Origin: Actinoplanes oblitus
GTDB lineage: Bacteria > Actinomycetota > Actinomycetes > Mycobacteriales > Micromonosporaceae
Direction of reading: 5' to 3'
Assembly (NCBI RefSeq): GCF_030252345.1
Contig: NZ_CP126980.1
Location: 3,425,501 to 3,489,500 of the forward strand
Length of the DNA: 64,000 nt
How positions within the stretch are numbered: the first letter of the stretch is position 1; the number at the start of each line of letters is the position of its first letter. The notes beneath the pieces were generated by a model that saw only the letters and a program-made list of their open reading frames with translations, did no database searches and had not been told where the DNA came from. Below are positions 42,532 to 51,824 of the stretch, in pieces. The position numbers were made by a program, and so were the translations under genes.

Positions 42532-43422
42532 TCAGCGGCATCTCGCCAGCGCGGTGCGGACGGCCAGAACCGTCTCGTGCGGCAGGCGGAGGACGTCGTC
42601 CGCGCCGAAGCGCAATACCGTCCAGCCGTACCGTTGCAAGGTGTGTGCCCGCGTGATGTCCCGCCGGAATTGTTCCTGTACCCGGTGGTGGTCACCTTCG
42701 TACTCGACCGCCAAGCGGGCCGCCGGCCAACCGAGGTCCACCCGCGCCACCAGTTGCCCAAGATCGTCCCGGATCTCGAATTGGGGCACCGGCCGCGGGA
42801 TCCCGCCATCGTGGAGCAGGAGCCGCAGGCGGGTCTCCATCGGCGACTCGGCGCGGCCGTCGGCCAGGTTGATCACTTCTAGCAGCCGTGCTACTCCGGG
42901 CCACCAGTCGCGTTGTGCGGCCAGTTCGACCACCGCGCCCGGATCCAGCCGGCCCTGGTGAAGCATCGCATCGATCAGGATCAGGGCGGTTGCCCGGGAG
43001 GATTGCCTGCCCAGATCGAATGCGGTCCGCTCCGGCGTCGTCACCGCGATGCCCTCGAGCTCGGTGAGGTCCTCTGGGCACAGCCGGGTGTGGTGGGTCA
43101 GGATCCGCGGATGCCGGTACGTCCATTTGTCCCGCGAGGCCACCACCGACACCGGCGACTGGGGAGCGAGCAGTCCGGCGCCCCACAGATGGGCGGCGCT
43201 CGGACCGCCGATAGCCGCGTGACGAGGCAGGACCAGACCTACCGCCGCGCACCACACCTGATGATCGAGGGGGAGGGCGCGGTGAACGTAGACGTCTGGC
43301 AGCAGCCGTTGCCAGGCGCGGCCGCGCAGCATGTTTCGGCTGAGCAGCCCGTCGGTCACGGCGGATGAGCCCCGGAAAGGGGCCTTCGTCAGAGCGGCTG
43401 GTATGCGGGCAGCGGACGGCAC
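42532..43422 (-). CDS. DUF559/AbiEi-like nuclease-fold protein
   Basis: About 296 residues. The N-terminal part (LRGRAWQRLLPDVYVHRALP ... AIGGPSAAHLWGAGLL ... VTTPERTAFDLGRQ) resembles the AbiEi antitoxin-like region common in actinomycetes. The C-terminal domain (RLAVEYEGDHHRVQEQFRRDITRAHTLQRYGWTVLRFGADDVL) is a DUF559/Vsr-like restriction-endonuclease fold with the EYEGDxH acidic motif. The start is uncertain: a GTG at 43422 is preferred over a TTG at 43473; neither has a strong ribosome site. It is flanked on both sides by hairpin-repeat arrays. Function unproven. Confidence 0.78.
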   Translation of the reverse strand: MPSAARIPAALTKAPFRGSSAVTDGLLSRNMLRGRAWQRLLPDVYVHRALPLDHQVWCAAVGLVLPRHAAIGGPSAAHLWGAGLLAPQSPVSVVASRDKWTYRHPRILTHHTRLCPEDLTELEGIAVTTPERTAFDLGRQSSRATALILIDAMLHQGRLDPGAVVELAAQRDWWPGVARLLEVINLADGRAESPMETRLRLLLHDGGIPRPVPQFEIRDDLGQLVARVDLGWPAARLAVEYEGDHHRVQEQFRRDITRAHTLQRYGWTVLRFGADDVLRLPHETVLAVRTALARCR

Positions 43423-43478
43423 GCCGACAGAATGGCTGATGCCCCACCCCCTCCGCTCGACCCCTGTGGACAACGGCC

Positions 43479-43719
43479 GGCTGGCCGTGGCGGTGGTGTC
43501 AGCGCCCGAGATACCACCGTGAGTGCCAGCCCCGGGTTGCGGCTGGTGGTGGCGGTGGTGTCGGGGCGCGGGATGCCACCGTGGGTGCCAGCCCGGCCGG
43601 CGTGGCTGGTGGTGGCGGTGGTCTCCGGGCGCGGGATGCCACCGTGAGTGCCAGCCCGGCGGACGTGGCTGGTGGTGGCGGTGGTCTCCCGGCGCGGGAT
43701 ACCACCGTGAGGACCAGCC
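43479..43719. repeat. intergenic hairpin-repeat array C (4 units)
   Basis: Units at about 43479-43531, 43541-43593, 43603-43655 and 43667-43719, with variants GGCTGGTGGTGGCGGTGGT and ACCACCGTGAGTGCCAGCC. Together they occupy most of the gene-free stretch 43423-43863; the remaining ~140 bp to the AraC gene shows nothing. Confidence 0.88.
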
Positions 43720-43863
43720 CGGTGGGCGCGATTCACGGGGAGGCGGAGACCCCCTGCTGGCCGATGCGGTCTGCGTGATCCGGTGAGCTGCCGCCAGCGT
43801 TCGTTCCGGCGACCCCCGGACCAGCGACGGCTCCAGAGGGGAGCGAGCCCCCGCGGCGACCCA

Positions 43864-44805
43864 CTATTCAGCGCGGTAGCGACCCGGGGTGGTGCCGAAC
43901 AGCGCACGGAACGCCTCGATGAACGCGCTCGGACTCCGGAAGCCGCAGTCGGCCGCGACCCGGGTGACCGAGTGCCCGGCGGCGAGCAGGCGCACCGCGT
44001 GATGCAACCGCAGCTGACCCCGCCACTGCGGGAACGTCAACCCGGTCTCGGCCCGGAACAATCGGCTCAGCGTCCGTTCGGCGGCGCCCACCTCCCGGCC
44101 CAGCTCGCGCAGCGACCGCTGGTCGGCCGGATCGTCGGCGAGCAGTTCGCAGAGCCGGACCAGCCGCGGATCGGCCGGCGCCGGCAGCAACAGCGGCAAC
44201 TGCCGCGCGCGACGCACCTCGTGCAGCGCCACCTGCTCCAGATGGTGACGATGATCAGTGCTCAAGGCCGCCCGGCTGTCGCGAAAAGCGACGGAGAGGC
44301 TGTCACGAGCGGCGACGGAGAGGCTGTCACGAGCGGCGACGGAGAGGCTGTCACGAGCGGCGACGGAAACGCTGCCACGACCGGCCGCGGAGTGGCCGTC
44401 GCGAGAGCCGGCGGAGAGGCCGCCACGAGTAGCGCCCGACGACCCGTCGCCCACATCGCCCGGCCGGCCGCCAAAAGCGTCATGATCATCACTAAGGGCA
44501 CGGATCACCTCCCGCAGGAGCGCCGACACCACCAGCACCGTCGGCTCCTCGAACACCCCCACCTCGAAGATCAGCGATCGCATCTCGGTCGGCCCGTCCG
44601 CCTGGTGGGCGTGCGGCACGGTAGCCGGGATCCACACCCCGCGGTTCGGCGGGACCACCCAGGATCCGCGCCCCGTCGACACCCGCAGCACACCGTGCAA
44701 CGGATGGATGAGCTGGTGGACGACATGGTCGTGCCAGTCGATCCGCTCCCGGTGGCCGAGTGGCCGTACCGTCGGCCCGGTCAGGATTTGGCGTTCCACC
44801 GACAC
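43864..44805 (-). CDS. AraC-family transcriptional regulator with expanded linker
   Basis: A 313-residue regulator: an N-terminal cupin sensor (RERIDWHDHVVHQLIHPLHGVLRV ... WVVPPNRGVWIPATVPHAHQA) and a C-terminal AraC double helix-turn-helix (RTLSRLFRAETGLTFPQWRGQLRL ... VTRVAADCGFRSPSAFIEAFRALFG). Between them a low-complexity linker of 8-residue units (RDSLSVAA, four copies) is encoded by a 24-bp DNA repeat. Divergent from the MFS exporter with ~55 bp between the starts, so it likely controls that gene. Confidence 0.9.
   Translation of the reverse strand: MSVERQILTGPTVRPLGHRERIDWHDHVVHQLIHPLHGVLRVSTGRGSWVVPPNRGVWIPATVPHAHQADGPTEMRSLIFEVGVFEEPTVLVVSALLREVIRALSDDHDAFGGRPGDVGDGSSGATRGGLSAGSRDGHSAAGRGSVSVAARDSLSVAARDSLSVAARDSLSVAFRDSRAALSTDHRHHLEQVALHEVRRARQLPLLLPAPADPRLVRLCELLADDPADQRSLRELGREVGAAERTLSRLFRAETGLTFPQWRGQLRLHHAVRLLAAGHSVTRVAADCGFRSPSAFIEAFRALFGTTPGRYRAE
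44278..44373. repeat. 24-bp in-frame tandem repeat in the AraC linker
   Basis: Units starting at 44278, 44302, 44326 and 44350 follow GTCACGAGCGGCGACGGAGA and four more bases. Copies two and three are identical and the outer two diverge. The period keeps frame, so copy number can change without breaking the protein. Confidence 0.88.
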
Positions 44806-44859
44806 AACGCGGCAGAATATCGGAAGTCCGCTCCCGCGAAAGCGGCAAACCTATTGACC

Positions 44860-46245
44860 ATGAGCACTTCCTGGCGACGGATGCGTCTGTGGGGCACCGC
44901 GCACGCCGTCGACGACCTGTATCAGGGCCTGGTCCCGGCCACCCTGCCGTACTTCGTCCTCGACCACCGCTACAGCTATCTGGCGATCTCCGGGCTCACC
45001 CTGGCGGCCGCGCTCGGCAGCTCCATCCCGCAGCCGTTCATCGGCGTGCTGGTCGACAAGTACCGGCTCGACTGGCTGGCCGCCGCCGGGGTGGCCCTGG
45101 CCGGCCTCGGGTTCGGACTGTCCGGCCTGGTCGGCGGCTGGTACCCGGCGGTGTGGTCGTTGATCCTGCTCTCCGGGCTCGGCGTGGCGATGTTCCACCC
45201 GGCGGCCGGCCGGGCGGCCCGGATCGCGGCCGGCGACAGCGCCGGGGCGATGAGCATCTTCGCGGCCGGCGGCAGTGTCGGCTTCTTCCTGGCGCCGGTG
45301 CTGGCCACGCCGCTGCTCGTGCACTTCGGCGTGCCGTCGACGGCGCTCTTCGTGCTGCCCGCGCTGGTCGTCGCCGGCTTCCTCGGGCGCCGCCGGAGCC
45401 GCACCGGCGACACCGTTCGCCGCGACCAGGCCGGCGCTGATCAATGGCGGCCATTCGTGGCGCTCACCGGCATCGAGGTCGTGCGGTCCGCGGCGTTCTT
45501 CGCGGTCAACACCTTCATCGAGCTCTACTGGCTGCGCCACCTGCACACCGGACGCACCGCGGCCGGCGCGGCACTGGCCGTGTTCCTCGTCGGGGGAGTG
45601 GCCGGCACGCTGCTCGGGGGCCGGATAGCGGATCGGGCGGGCGCCGTGCGTACCGTGCAGTGGGGTGCCCTCGCCGGACTGCCGGCACTGGCCGGACTCG
45701 CTTTCACGAGCGGCCCGATCCTGCCGTCGATCTTTGCCGGCCTGGCCGGCGCGGCCCTCAACATCCCGTTCGCCGTGCTGGTCAAACTCGGTCAGGACTA
45801 CCTGCCGTCCCGGCCGGGCACGGCCGCCGGCGTGACCCTCGGGCTGGGGGTCAGCATCGGCGGCCTGTTCGCCCCGCTGTTCGGGCTGACCGCGCAGCAC
45901 CACGGCCCGGAGGGCGTGTTCGCGCTGCTCTGCCTCACGCCGATCCCGGCGTTCCTGCTCGGCCTGCTGCTGACCGATCCGGGTCGCTCAGCTCGTCAAG
46001 ATGACGAGCCGCTGGGTGGCCCGGGTCATCGCGACGTACCGGTCGACAGCACCTTCGATCCCGTCCCCGAACCGGTCCGGGTCGACGACGATGACCAGGT
46101 CGAACTCGAGCCCCTTGGCGAGCGTCGGGGTCAGCGACCGGACCCGCTCCCGCTCCGCGAAGCCGGGATGCCCGATCACGCAGGCGACCCCTTCGGCGTT
46201 CGACGCGAGCCATTCCGCGAGGATCGATTCAAGATCAAAGACTGA
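44860..46245 (+). CDS. MFS transporter, fosmidomycin-resistance (Fsr)-like
   Basis: A 461-residue MFS exporter. The first ~380 residues hold twelve helices with MFS features (GVLVDKYRLDWLAAAGVALAG, GGRIADRAGAVR) and resemble the Fsr/fosmidomycin resistance group. The last ~85 residues after GLLLTDPG are hydrophilic and acidic, overlap the opposite-strand helicase gene by 258 bp and look like a read-through tail rather than a domain. ATG at 44860 starts after the AraC promoter region; the much longer upstream frame is spurious. Confidence 0.85.
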   Translation: MSTSWRRMRLWGTAHAVDDLYQGLVPATLPYFVLDHRYSYLAISGLTLAAALGSSIPQPFIGVLVDKYRLDWLAAAGVALAGLGFGLSGLVGGWYPAVWSLILLSGLGVAMFHPAAGRAARIAAGDSAGAMSIFAAGGSVGFFLAPVLATPLLVHFGVPSTALFVLPALVVAGFLGRRRSRTGDTVRRDQAGADQWRPFVALTGIEVVRSAAFFAVNTFIELYWLRHLHTGRTAAGAALAVFLVGGVAGTLLGGRIADRAGAVRTVQWGALAGLPALAGLAFTSGPILPSIFAGLAGAALNIPFAVLVKLGQDYLPSRPGTAAGVTLGLGVSIGGLFAPLFGLTAQHHGPEGVFALLCLTPIPAFLLGLLLTDPGRSARQDDEPLGGPGHRDVPVDSTFDPVPEPVRVDDDDQVELEPLGERRGQRPDPLPLREAGMPDHAGDPFGVRREPFREDRFKIKD

Positions 46246-48096
46246 TTTGTGTACGACCGGGAGCCCGCTGCTCCGAATCGACGCCGGAACGTTGGCATCG
46301 GGCAGCGCCGCCCGGATCACCGGCTCGGCCTCGGCCATCACCTCCTCCGGCGTCCGGTAGTTGATGGTCAGCGATGCCATCGTCACCTGGTCCAGCCCGA
46401 CCCGGCGCAGCCGCTCCTGCCACGTCTCGGTGAAGCCGTGCCGCGCCTGCGCCCGGTCGCCGACCACGGTGAAGCTGCGCGACGGGCAGCGCAGCAGCAG
46501 CATCTGCCACTCCGCGTCGGTCAGTTCCTGCGCCTCGTCGACCACGATGTGCGCGAACGGCCCGGCGAGCACGTCCGCCTCGGCCGAGGGCAGCGCGCTG
46601 CCCTCGGCCAGGACCTCCCGCAGGTCCTGCTGGCGCAGCATGGTCATCAGGCCCTCGCCGTCGTCGTACTCGTTCGAGGCGATCAGGTCGTCGACGACCC
46701 GGTCCATCTGCTTGCGACCGGCGGCCACCGCTGCCTTCTGCCGGCTCGCCCGCAGCGACGCCTCGGGGTCGCCGAGCCGCTGCCGGACCGCGTCCAGCAG
46801 CGGCAGGTCGGCCACGGTCCACGCCCGCGGATCGTCGCGCCGCAGCGCGCGGATCTCCTCGGTGCTCAGCCAGGGTGCGCACTTGCGCAGGTAGGCAGGC
46901 ACCGACCAGAGATCGGCGACGATGTCGGCGGGGTCCAGGATCGGCCACGCCCGGTTCAGGGCCGCGCGCAGCTCCCGGCTGCGCGCCGGTGCCGTGCCCT
47001 CCCGCTCGCCGAGGATCGCCAGCAGCTCCGCCCAGATCTGGTCGCGGGCCTCGTTGTGCGGGGTGCCCGGGTCCGGCGCCTCGAACGCCGCAGCCCAGTC
47101 CCGGGCGGTGACCCGGATGTCGCCGTCCTCGGTCTCCACCGTCATCGCCTCGGCCGGCGGCTCCTCGTAGAACCGGACCGCCGCCTCCATCGCCTTCACC
47201 AGGTCGGCCGAGGACTTGAGCCGGGCCACCTCGGGATCGCTCTCCGGCCGGGCCCCGGCGCCCTCCGGGACCAGGTCGCGCAGCGTGCAGGTCAGCACGT
47301 CGTCCTCGCCGAGGTTGGGCAGCACGTCCGCGACGTAGGCCAGATACGGCTCGTGCGGGCCGACGAACAGCACCCCGCCGCGCCTCTGCCCGAGCCGGGG
47401 ATCGTGGTAGAGCAGGTACGCGGTGCGGTGCAACGCCACCACGGTCTTGCCGGTGCCCGGACCGCCGTCGACGACCAGCGCGCCGCGCGACCCGGCCCGG
47501 ATGATCGCGTCCTGGTCGGCCTGGATGGTGCCGAGCACGTCCCGCATCCGCGGCGACCGGCTGGTGCCCAGGCTGGCGATGAACGCCGACTGGTCGTCGA
47601 GCGCCGCGTGCTGCCGTTGCAGGCCGTCGGCGGTGAACACCTCGTCCCAGTAGTCCGTGATCCGGCCCTCGGTCCACCGGTACCGGCGCCGGCTGACCAG
47701 GCCCTTCGGGTCGGCGTGGGTGGCACCGAAGAACGGCTCGGCGGCCGGTGACCGCCAGTCGAGCAGCAGCCGCCCGCCCTCGCCGTCGGTCAGCCCGAGC
47801 CGGCCGATGTAGACCGTCTCGCCGTCCTCCTGAACCATCCGGCCGAGGCAGACGTCCAGGCTGAACCGGCGCAGCGCGCGCAGCCGGGCGGTCATCCGGC
47901 GAACCGCGTCGTCCCGGTCCACCGCCTGCCGCCCCTTGCCGGCCGGTGCTTTCCGTTCGATCTCCAGGCGCTCCGACAACTCGGCGATCGACGTGGCGAG
48001 GCTTTCCGCGATCCGTGCGAACTCTTTCTCGTCCTCGCCGATCAGGGTCGGGTCGGCTTTGGCGGCCAGGTGCTCCGGCAGTTGAAAGACGCTCAC
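45988..48096 (-). CDS. helR: HelR/HelD-type RNA polymerase recycling helicase-like ATPase
   Basis: A 702-residue superfamily 1 ATPase. Residues ~20-75 form the N-terminal coiled-coil arm typical of HelD. Walker A is GGPGTGKTVVALHRTAYLL, Walker B IVVDEAQELTDAEWQMLL, and TINYRTPEEVM and VAMTRATQRLVIL are the later helicase motifs. HelR proteins displace rifamycin from RNA polymerase and rescue stalled enzyme. The assignment as HelR rather than general HelD rests on the rifamycin-associated element 64 bp upstream. The start is GTG at 48096 (GGGGGAA upstream); the longer frame to 48141 is less likely. Confidence 0.9.
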   Translation of the reverse strand: MSVFQLPEHLAAKADPTLIGEDEKEFARIAESLATSIAELSERLEIERKAPAGKGRQAVDRDDAVRRMTARLRALRRFSLDVCLGRMVQEDGETVYIGRLGLTDGEGGRLLLDWRSPAAEPFFGATHADPKGLVSRRRYRWTEGRITDYWDEVFTADGLQRQHAALDDQSAFIASLGTSRSPRMRDVLGTIQADQDAIIRAGSRGALVVDGGPGTGKTVVALHRTAYLLYHDPRLGQRRGGVLFVGPHEPYLAYVADVLPNLGEDDVLTCTLRDLVPEGAGARPESDPEVARLKSSADLVKAMEAAVRFYEEPPAEAMTVETEDGDIRVTARDWAAAFEAPDPGTPHNEARDQIWAELLAILGEREGTAPARSRELRAALNRAWPILDPADIVADLWSVPAYLRKCAPWLSTEEIRALRRDDPRAWTVADLPLLDAVRQRLGDPEASLRASRQKAAVAAGRKQMDRVVDDLIASNEYDDGEGLMTMLRQQDLREVLAEGSALPSAEADVLAGPFAHIVVDEAQELTDAEWQMLLLRCPSRSFTVVGDRAQARHGFTETWQERLRRVGLDQVTMASLTINYRTPEEVMAEAEPVIRAALPDANVPASIRSSGLPVVHKSVFDLESILAEWLASNAEGVACVIGHPGFAERERVRSLTPTLAKGLEFDLVIVVDPDRFGDGIEGAVDRYVAMTRATQRLVILTS

Positions 48097-48159
48097 TGGC
48101 GGTGTTCCCCCATTTTCGCAGCTCACAGCGTATGACTGCACGATTGTGCGGGAGCACCC

Positions 48160-48178
48160 GGGTCTTGCCGCAAGACCC
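48160..48178. promoter_or_regulatory. rifamycin-associated element (RAE) of helR
   Basis: GGGTCTTGCCGCAAGACCC is a 19-bp palindrome close to the published RAE, GGGGCTTGCGGCAAGGCCC. RAEs are found before rifamycin-inactivating or protecting genes of actinomycetes and make them rifamycin-inducible. Located 64 bp before the GTG start. A TATAGC hexamer just upstream on the same strand may be the -10 box. Confidence 0.88.
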
Positions 48179-48306
48179 CTGGTCTGCTATAGCTTAGAAA
48201 TGGGAAGAGGTGTGTTCTCCCTTTTCCGTTCTTTCATCAACGCCCATTGATGGCGCATTCCGTGACCTCGATCCGATGAGCCACGCGCCCAGCTCAGCCC
48301 TCAAGC

Positions 48307-48422
48307 GGCTGGCGCTCACGGTGGTCTCCAGCCCACCGATACCACCGTGACGGCCAGCCCCGAGCGGCCAGCTGGCGCTGGTGGTGGTGTCCGGGCTGTT
48401 GAGGCCACCGTGGTGGCCAGCC
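48307..48422. repeat. intergenic hairpin-repeat array D (2 units)
   Basis: Two more diverged units at 48307-48359 and 48371-48422, again GGCTGG ... GGTGGT and ACCACCGTG ... CCAGCC. They lie between the helR promoter and the selO 3' end. The rest of the gene-free stretch to 48564 has nothing recognisable. Confidence 0.82.
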
Positions 48423-48564
48423 GGGTGGCGGTCATCAGCGGACGGGGACCTCCTTGAAGCCGCCGACCAGGAGGCCCTGCGGCAAGCGCTCGCGGGGCGC
48501 CGGAAGTGTCCGGCGAGCGGGGGACGGCCGCCGGGTCGGTCAGGTGCCGCGGAACGTACGACGG

Positions 48565-49992
48565 TCAGGTGCCGCAGAACGTGCGATAGGGGCCGAAGTC
48601 GCCGGGGGCCGGCTCCGCGTACCGGGCCAGGCCGGGACGCTCGCGGAACGGGTCGGACACCACCTCGACCAGTCGCTCGACCGGCGACAGGTCGCCGTCG
48701 GTGGCGGCCGCCAGGGCCTCCTCGACCAGATGGTTGCGCGGGATGTAGACCGGATTGACCCGATCCATCAGCGCGGCGTCCGGGGACAGCGCCGACCAGC
48801 GCGGCAACCAGGAATCAAAAGCGGACGGGTCCGGGAAGAGGGCACGCGCCGGTTCCGCTTCGCCGCCGGCCGCGCGGGACAGCGTACGGAAAAAGGTCGT
48901 GTAATCCACCCGGGCGTCCCGCAGCAGCGCCGCGAGATCGGCCAGCAGCGTGTCGTCCGGGCCGGCGTCGTCCGCGTCAGCGGACAGGCCCAGTTTCTCG
49001 CGCATGCCCGCGGTCCACGCCGCGTCGAAGAGCCCGCCGAAGCGCTCCAGCGACCGCACCGCGAGCGGAATCGCCTGCTCCTGGTCGTCGTGAAAGAGCG
49101 GCAGCAGGGCTTCCGCGAACCGCGCGAGGTTCCATTGGGCGATGGCAGGCTGATTACCGTACGCATATCGCCCACCGGTGTCGATCGAGCTGTACACGGT
49201 GGCCGGGTCGACCGCCTCCATGAACGCGCACGGCCCGTAATCGATGGTCTCGCCGGAGATGGTCATGTTGTCGGTGTTCATCACGCCGTGCACGAAACCG
49301 ACGAGCATCCAGCGCGCCACAAGGGAAGCCTGCGCGGCCACCACCGAGTCGAAGAACCCCAGGTAGTCGCCCTCGTCGCCGGGGTAGTGGCGGCTGACCG
49401 CGTGGTCGGCCAGCCGGCGCAGCAGCCCGGTGTCGCCGGTCGCCCGGGCGAACTGGAAGGTGCCGACCCGCAGGTGACTCGCCGCGACCCGGGCCAGCAC
49501 CGCGCCGGGCAGCGGCTGCTCACGGTGAACGGTGCGACCGGTGGCGACCACGGCGAGTGACCGGGTGGTGGGGATGCCGAGCGCGTGCATCGCCCGGCTG
49601 ACGACGAACTCGCGCAGCATCGGCCCGACCGCGGCCAGCCCGTCGCCGGCTCTGGCGAACGGGGTGCGGCCGGAACCCTTCAGATGCAGGTCGCGGCCGT
49701 CGAGCTCGCCGAGCAGCAGGGCCCGGCCGTCGCCGAGGCGCGGCGAATAGCCGCCGAACTGGTGGCCGGCGTAGGCCTGCGCGACCGGCCGCGCCCCGGC
49801 CGGCGGCTCGGTGCCGGTGAGCAGGCCGGTGGTCAACTGCTCGGGGGCGAGGCCCAGCTCGGCCGCGAGCGCCTGGTCGGCGATCAGCAGGCGGGGCTCG
49901 GGACACTCCTCGGCCCGCCACGCGATGGCCAGCTCGGGCAGCTCGTCGGCGAAACGATGGGTCAGGCTCACGGCCGGAGCGGAAACGTCCAC
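48565..49992 (-). CDS. selO: protein adenylyltransferase SelO
   Basis: A 475-residue pseudokinase-fold AMPylase (UPF0061/YdiU). Characteristic segments: [24 protein letters not shown] near the N-terminus, [18 protein letters not shown] (nucleotide region with the Lys), [20 protein letters not shown] (metal-binding Asn and Asp) and the conserved C-terminal RTFCGT, where eukaryotic homologues carry selenocysteine. SelO transfers AMP to Ser/Thr/Tyr of redox-related proteins. The GTG start at 49992 is preferred; the N-terminal extension in the longer frame is spurious. Divergent from the YrdB gene. Confidence 0.92.
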   Translation of the reverse strand: MDVSAPAVSLTHRFADELPELAIAWRAEECPEPRLLIADQALAAELGLAPEQLTTGLLTGTEPPAGARPVAQAYAGHQFGGYSPRLGDGRALLLGELDGRDLHLKGSGRTPFARAGDGLAAVGPMLREFVVSRAMHALGIPTTRSLAVVATGRTVHREQPLPGAVLARVAASHLRVGTFQFARATGDTGLLRRLADHAVSRHYPGDEGDYLGFFDSVVAAQASLVARWMLVGFVHGVMNTDNMTISGETIDYGPCAFMEAVDPATVYSSIDTGGRYAYGNQPAIAQWNLARFAEALLPLFHDDQEQAIPLAVRSLERFGGLFDAAWTAGMREKLGLSADADDAGPDDTLLADLAALLRDARVDYTTFFRTLSRAAGGEAEPARALFPDPSAFDSWLPRWSALSPDAALMDRVNPVYIPRNHLVEEALAAATDGDLSPVERLVEVVSDPFRERPGLARYAEPAPGDFGPYRTFCGT

Positions 49993-50034
49993 CCATCGAC
50001 GGTAGCCCGCTCCCACCTGGTCTAACCTCCCGGC

Positions 50035-50385
50035 ATGCGGGCGGTCATCCTCACACTCCGATTCGTGCTCGAACTCTGCGCGCTGGCCGCCCTGGCGTAC
50101 GGTGGCTGGCGCCTGCCCGCGCCGATCGCCGTCCGGATCCTGGCGGCGGTCCTGTTGCCGCTGATCGCGGCGTTGATCTGGGGTCGTTGGGTGGCGCCGC
50201 GCGGCAGCCACCTGCTGCCCGACCCGGTGCGGCTGATCCCGGAGTGGGCGGTTTTCGGCGGGGCTACCGTGGCGCTGATCCTTACCGGTCACCCGGTGCT
50301 GGGTGGGGTGTTCGCGGTGTCGGCCGCGGTGGACCGCTGGCTGTTGCACGTGCTGAAGACGTCCACGGGCGGGGAGCCGGCCTGA
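50035..50385 (+). CDS. YrdB-family (DUF2568) small membrane protein
   Basis: A 116-residue protein with four hydrophobic segments. [39 protein letters not shown] and the helix after it are standard for YrdB/DUF2568 proteins. Function unknown; the family is common in Gram-positive bacteria. The ATG at 50035 lies 42 bp from the selO start. Confidence 0.82.
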   Translation: MRAVILTLRFVLELCALAALAYGGWRLPAPIAVRILAAVLLPLIAALIWGRWVAPRGSHLLPDPVRLIPEWAVFGGATVALILTGHPVLGGVFAVSAAVDRWLLHVLKTSTGGEPA

Positions 50386-50635
50386 GGTTTTCCACATGTC
50401 CGGGTTGTCCACAGGGCGGCCGCGGGATCTTCCCGGTCGACGGCATGCTGGATCGAGGGTCAGCCCCCTGGGCGGGCGGGGACCGGCGATGGGGCGGCTC
50501 GCGGCGGGGAGATGTCGACGGTGGGCGCTCTGAGCCGCGGGGCTGCCGGCTGCCGGGGTGACGCGCCGATGCCCGGCCGGCCGCGGGGACGCGTCGGTGC
50601 TCGACGCGGTTCGGGCGGCGGGGGAGGATAGGGAC

Positions 50636-51670
50636 ATGACGGACATGCGGGTCGGCGGTGTGGTGCCTCGGCAGGCTCGGGCCCGGGCCACGGTTCTGGG
50701 GTATGCCATGAAGGCTCTGCGGGGGTTGCCGCGGCCGGTTCGGCGGGCGGTGCTGGGTGGGGCCAGCGCGGGGGAGTTGCCCCCGGTGGCGGACTTCGTG
50801 CGGATGCTGGAGATCGCCGGGGACATGCCCGACTCCGGGCCGACTCACGCCGAGCTGGTCGGCCGGTTTCCCGAGGTGGCCGGGGTCGAGGTCGACGAAC
50901 CGGAGATCGACGGGGTGCCGGCGCGGCTCTACCGGGTGCCGGGGCGAGCCGCTGAGGCGGCGCTGGTCTGGGTGCACGGGGGCGCGTTCGTCTGGGGTGG
51001 GCTCGGGATGGCCGAGGCGCACTGGACCGGGCTGATGCTGGCGGCGCGGGGAGTGCCGGTGCTGTCCCTCGACTACCGCAAGGCGCTGCGTGGGGTGCGG
51101 TTCCCGGCCGCGTCGGACGACGTGCTGGCCGGCTGGGCCTGGGCGGTGAACCATCCGGACCGGCTCGGGGTGCCGGCCGGGAAGATGCATCTGGGCGGGG
51201 CGAGCGCGGGCGGCAACCTGGCGGCCGGGGTGGCGAAACGGCTGCGGGACGGCGCGGGGCGGACGCCGGCGTCGGTGCTGCTGGCCTATCCGGCGGTGCA
51301 CCCGGAGCTGACCGGCTGGGACGAGGCCGGCCTGGCCGCGATCCGGGATCAGGCGGACGCGGTGTACTTCTCGCCGGCGTGGATCCGTGATCTGAGCGTG
51401 CACTACGCGGGCGCGGCCGGGCTGACCGATCCCTATGCGTTCCCCGGGGTCGGCGACCTGGTGGGCACGCCGCCGACGCTGATCCTCAACTGTGAGCGGG
51501 ACACGCTGCGGCGCTCGGGGGAGTTGTACGCGGAGCAGCTGCGGGCGGCCGGGGCGCAGGTGTCGGCGCACCTGCTGCCCGGCGCGGCGCACGGGACGCT
51601 GAACGAGCCGTTCAGCGAGGCGGGGTCGCGCACCATCGAGCTGATGAAGGAGTGGCTCGCGCCGAAGTAG
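50636..51670 (+). CDS. HSL-type alpha/beta hydrolase (esterase)
   Basis: A 344-residue hydrolase. The hormone-sensitive-lipase motif HGGAFVWGG forms the oxyanion hole, [10 protein letters not shown] contains the nucleophile serine, and the later Asp and His ([22 protein letters not shown]) complete the triad. ATG at 50636 follows AGGATAGGG. No signal peptide. Substrate is likely a short-chain ester; it has no operon partner. The ~250 bp before it show nothing. Confidence 0.9.
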   Translation: MTDMRVGGVVPRQARARATVLGYAMKALRGLPRPVRRAVLGGASAGELPPVADFVRMLEIAGDMPDSGPTHAELVGRFPEVAGVEVDEPEIDGVPARLYRVPGRAAEAALVWVHGGAFVWGGLGMAEAHWTGLMLAARGVPVLSLDYRKALRGVRFPAASDDVLAGWAWAVNHPDRLGVPAGKMHLGGASAGGNLAAGVAKRLRDGAGRTPASVLLAYPAVHPELTGWDEAGLAAIRDQADAVYFSPAWIRDLSVHYAGAAGLTDPYAFPGVGDLVGTPPTLILNCERDTLRRSGELYAEQLRAAGAQVSAHLLPGAAHGTLNEPFSEAGSRTIELMKEWLAPK

Positions 51671-51824
51671 CACGGGATGCGGCCGGGCGGCGGGGCGGGA
51701 CCATCCGCAAGAGGGTCGTCCCCGGGGTGATGGTTGCCGATCCGAAACCTGGGTGGGGCAGCGAGACCGGTTGATCGACTAGTAACCTGACGCGCTCACA
51801 GCTTCTTTCCAGCACGAGGTGACC

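Noticed and set aside
43783..44859. Long N-terminal extension of the MFS gene
   Set aside because: It is antisense to the AraC regulator, which has a complete double helix-turn-helix, and the MFS homology starts at 44860.
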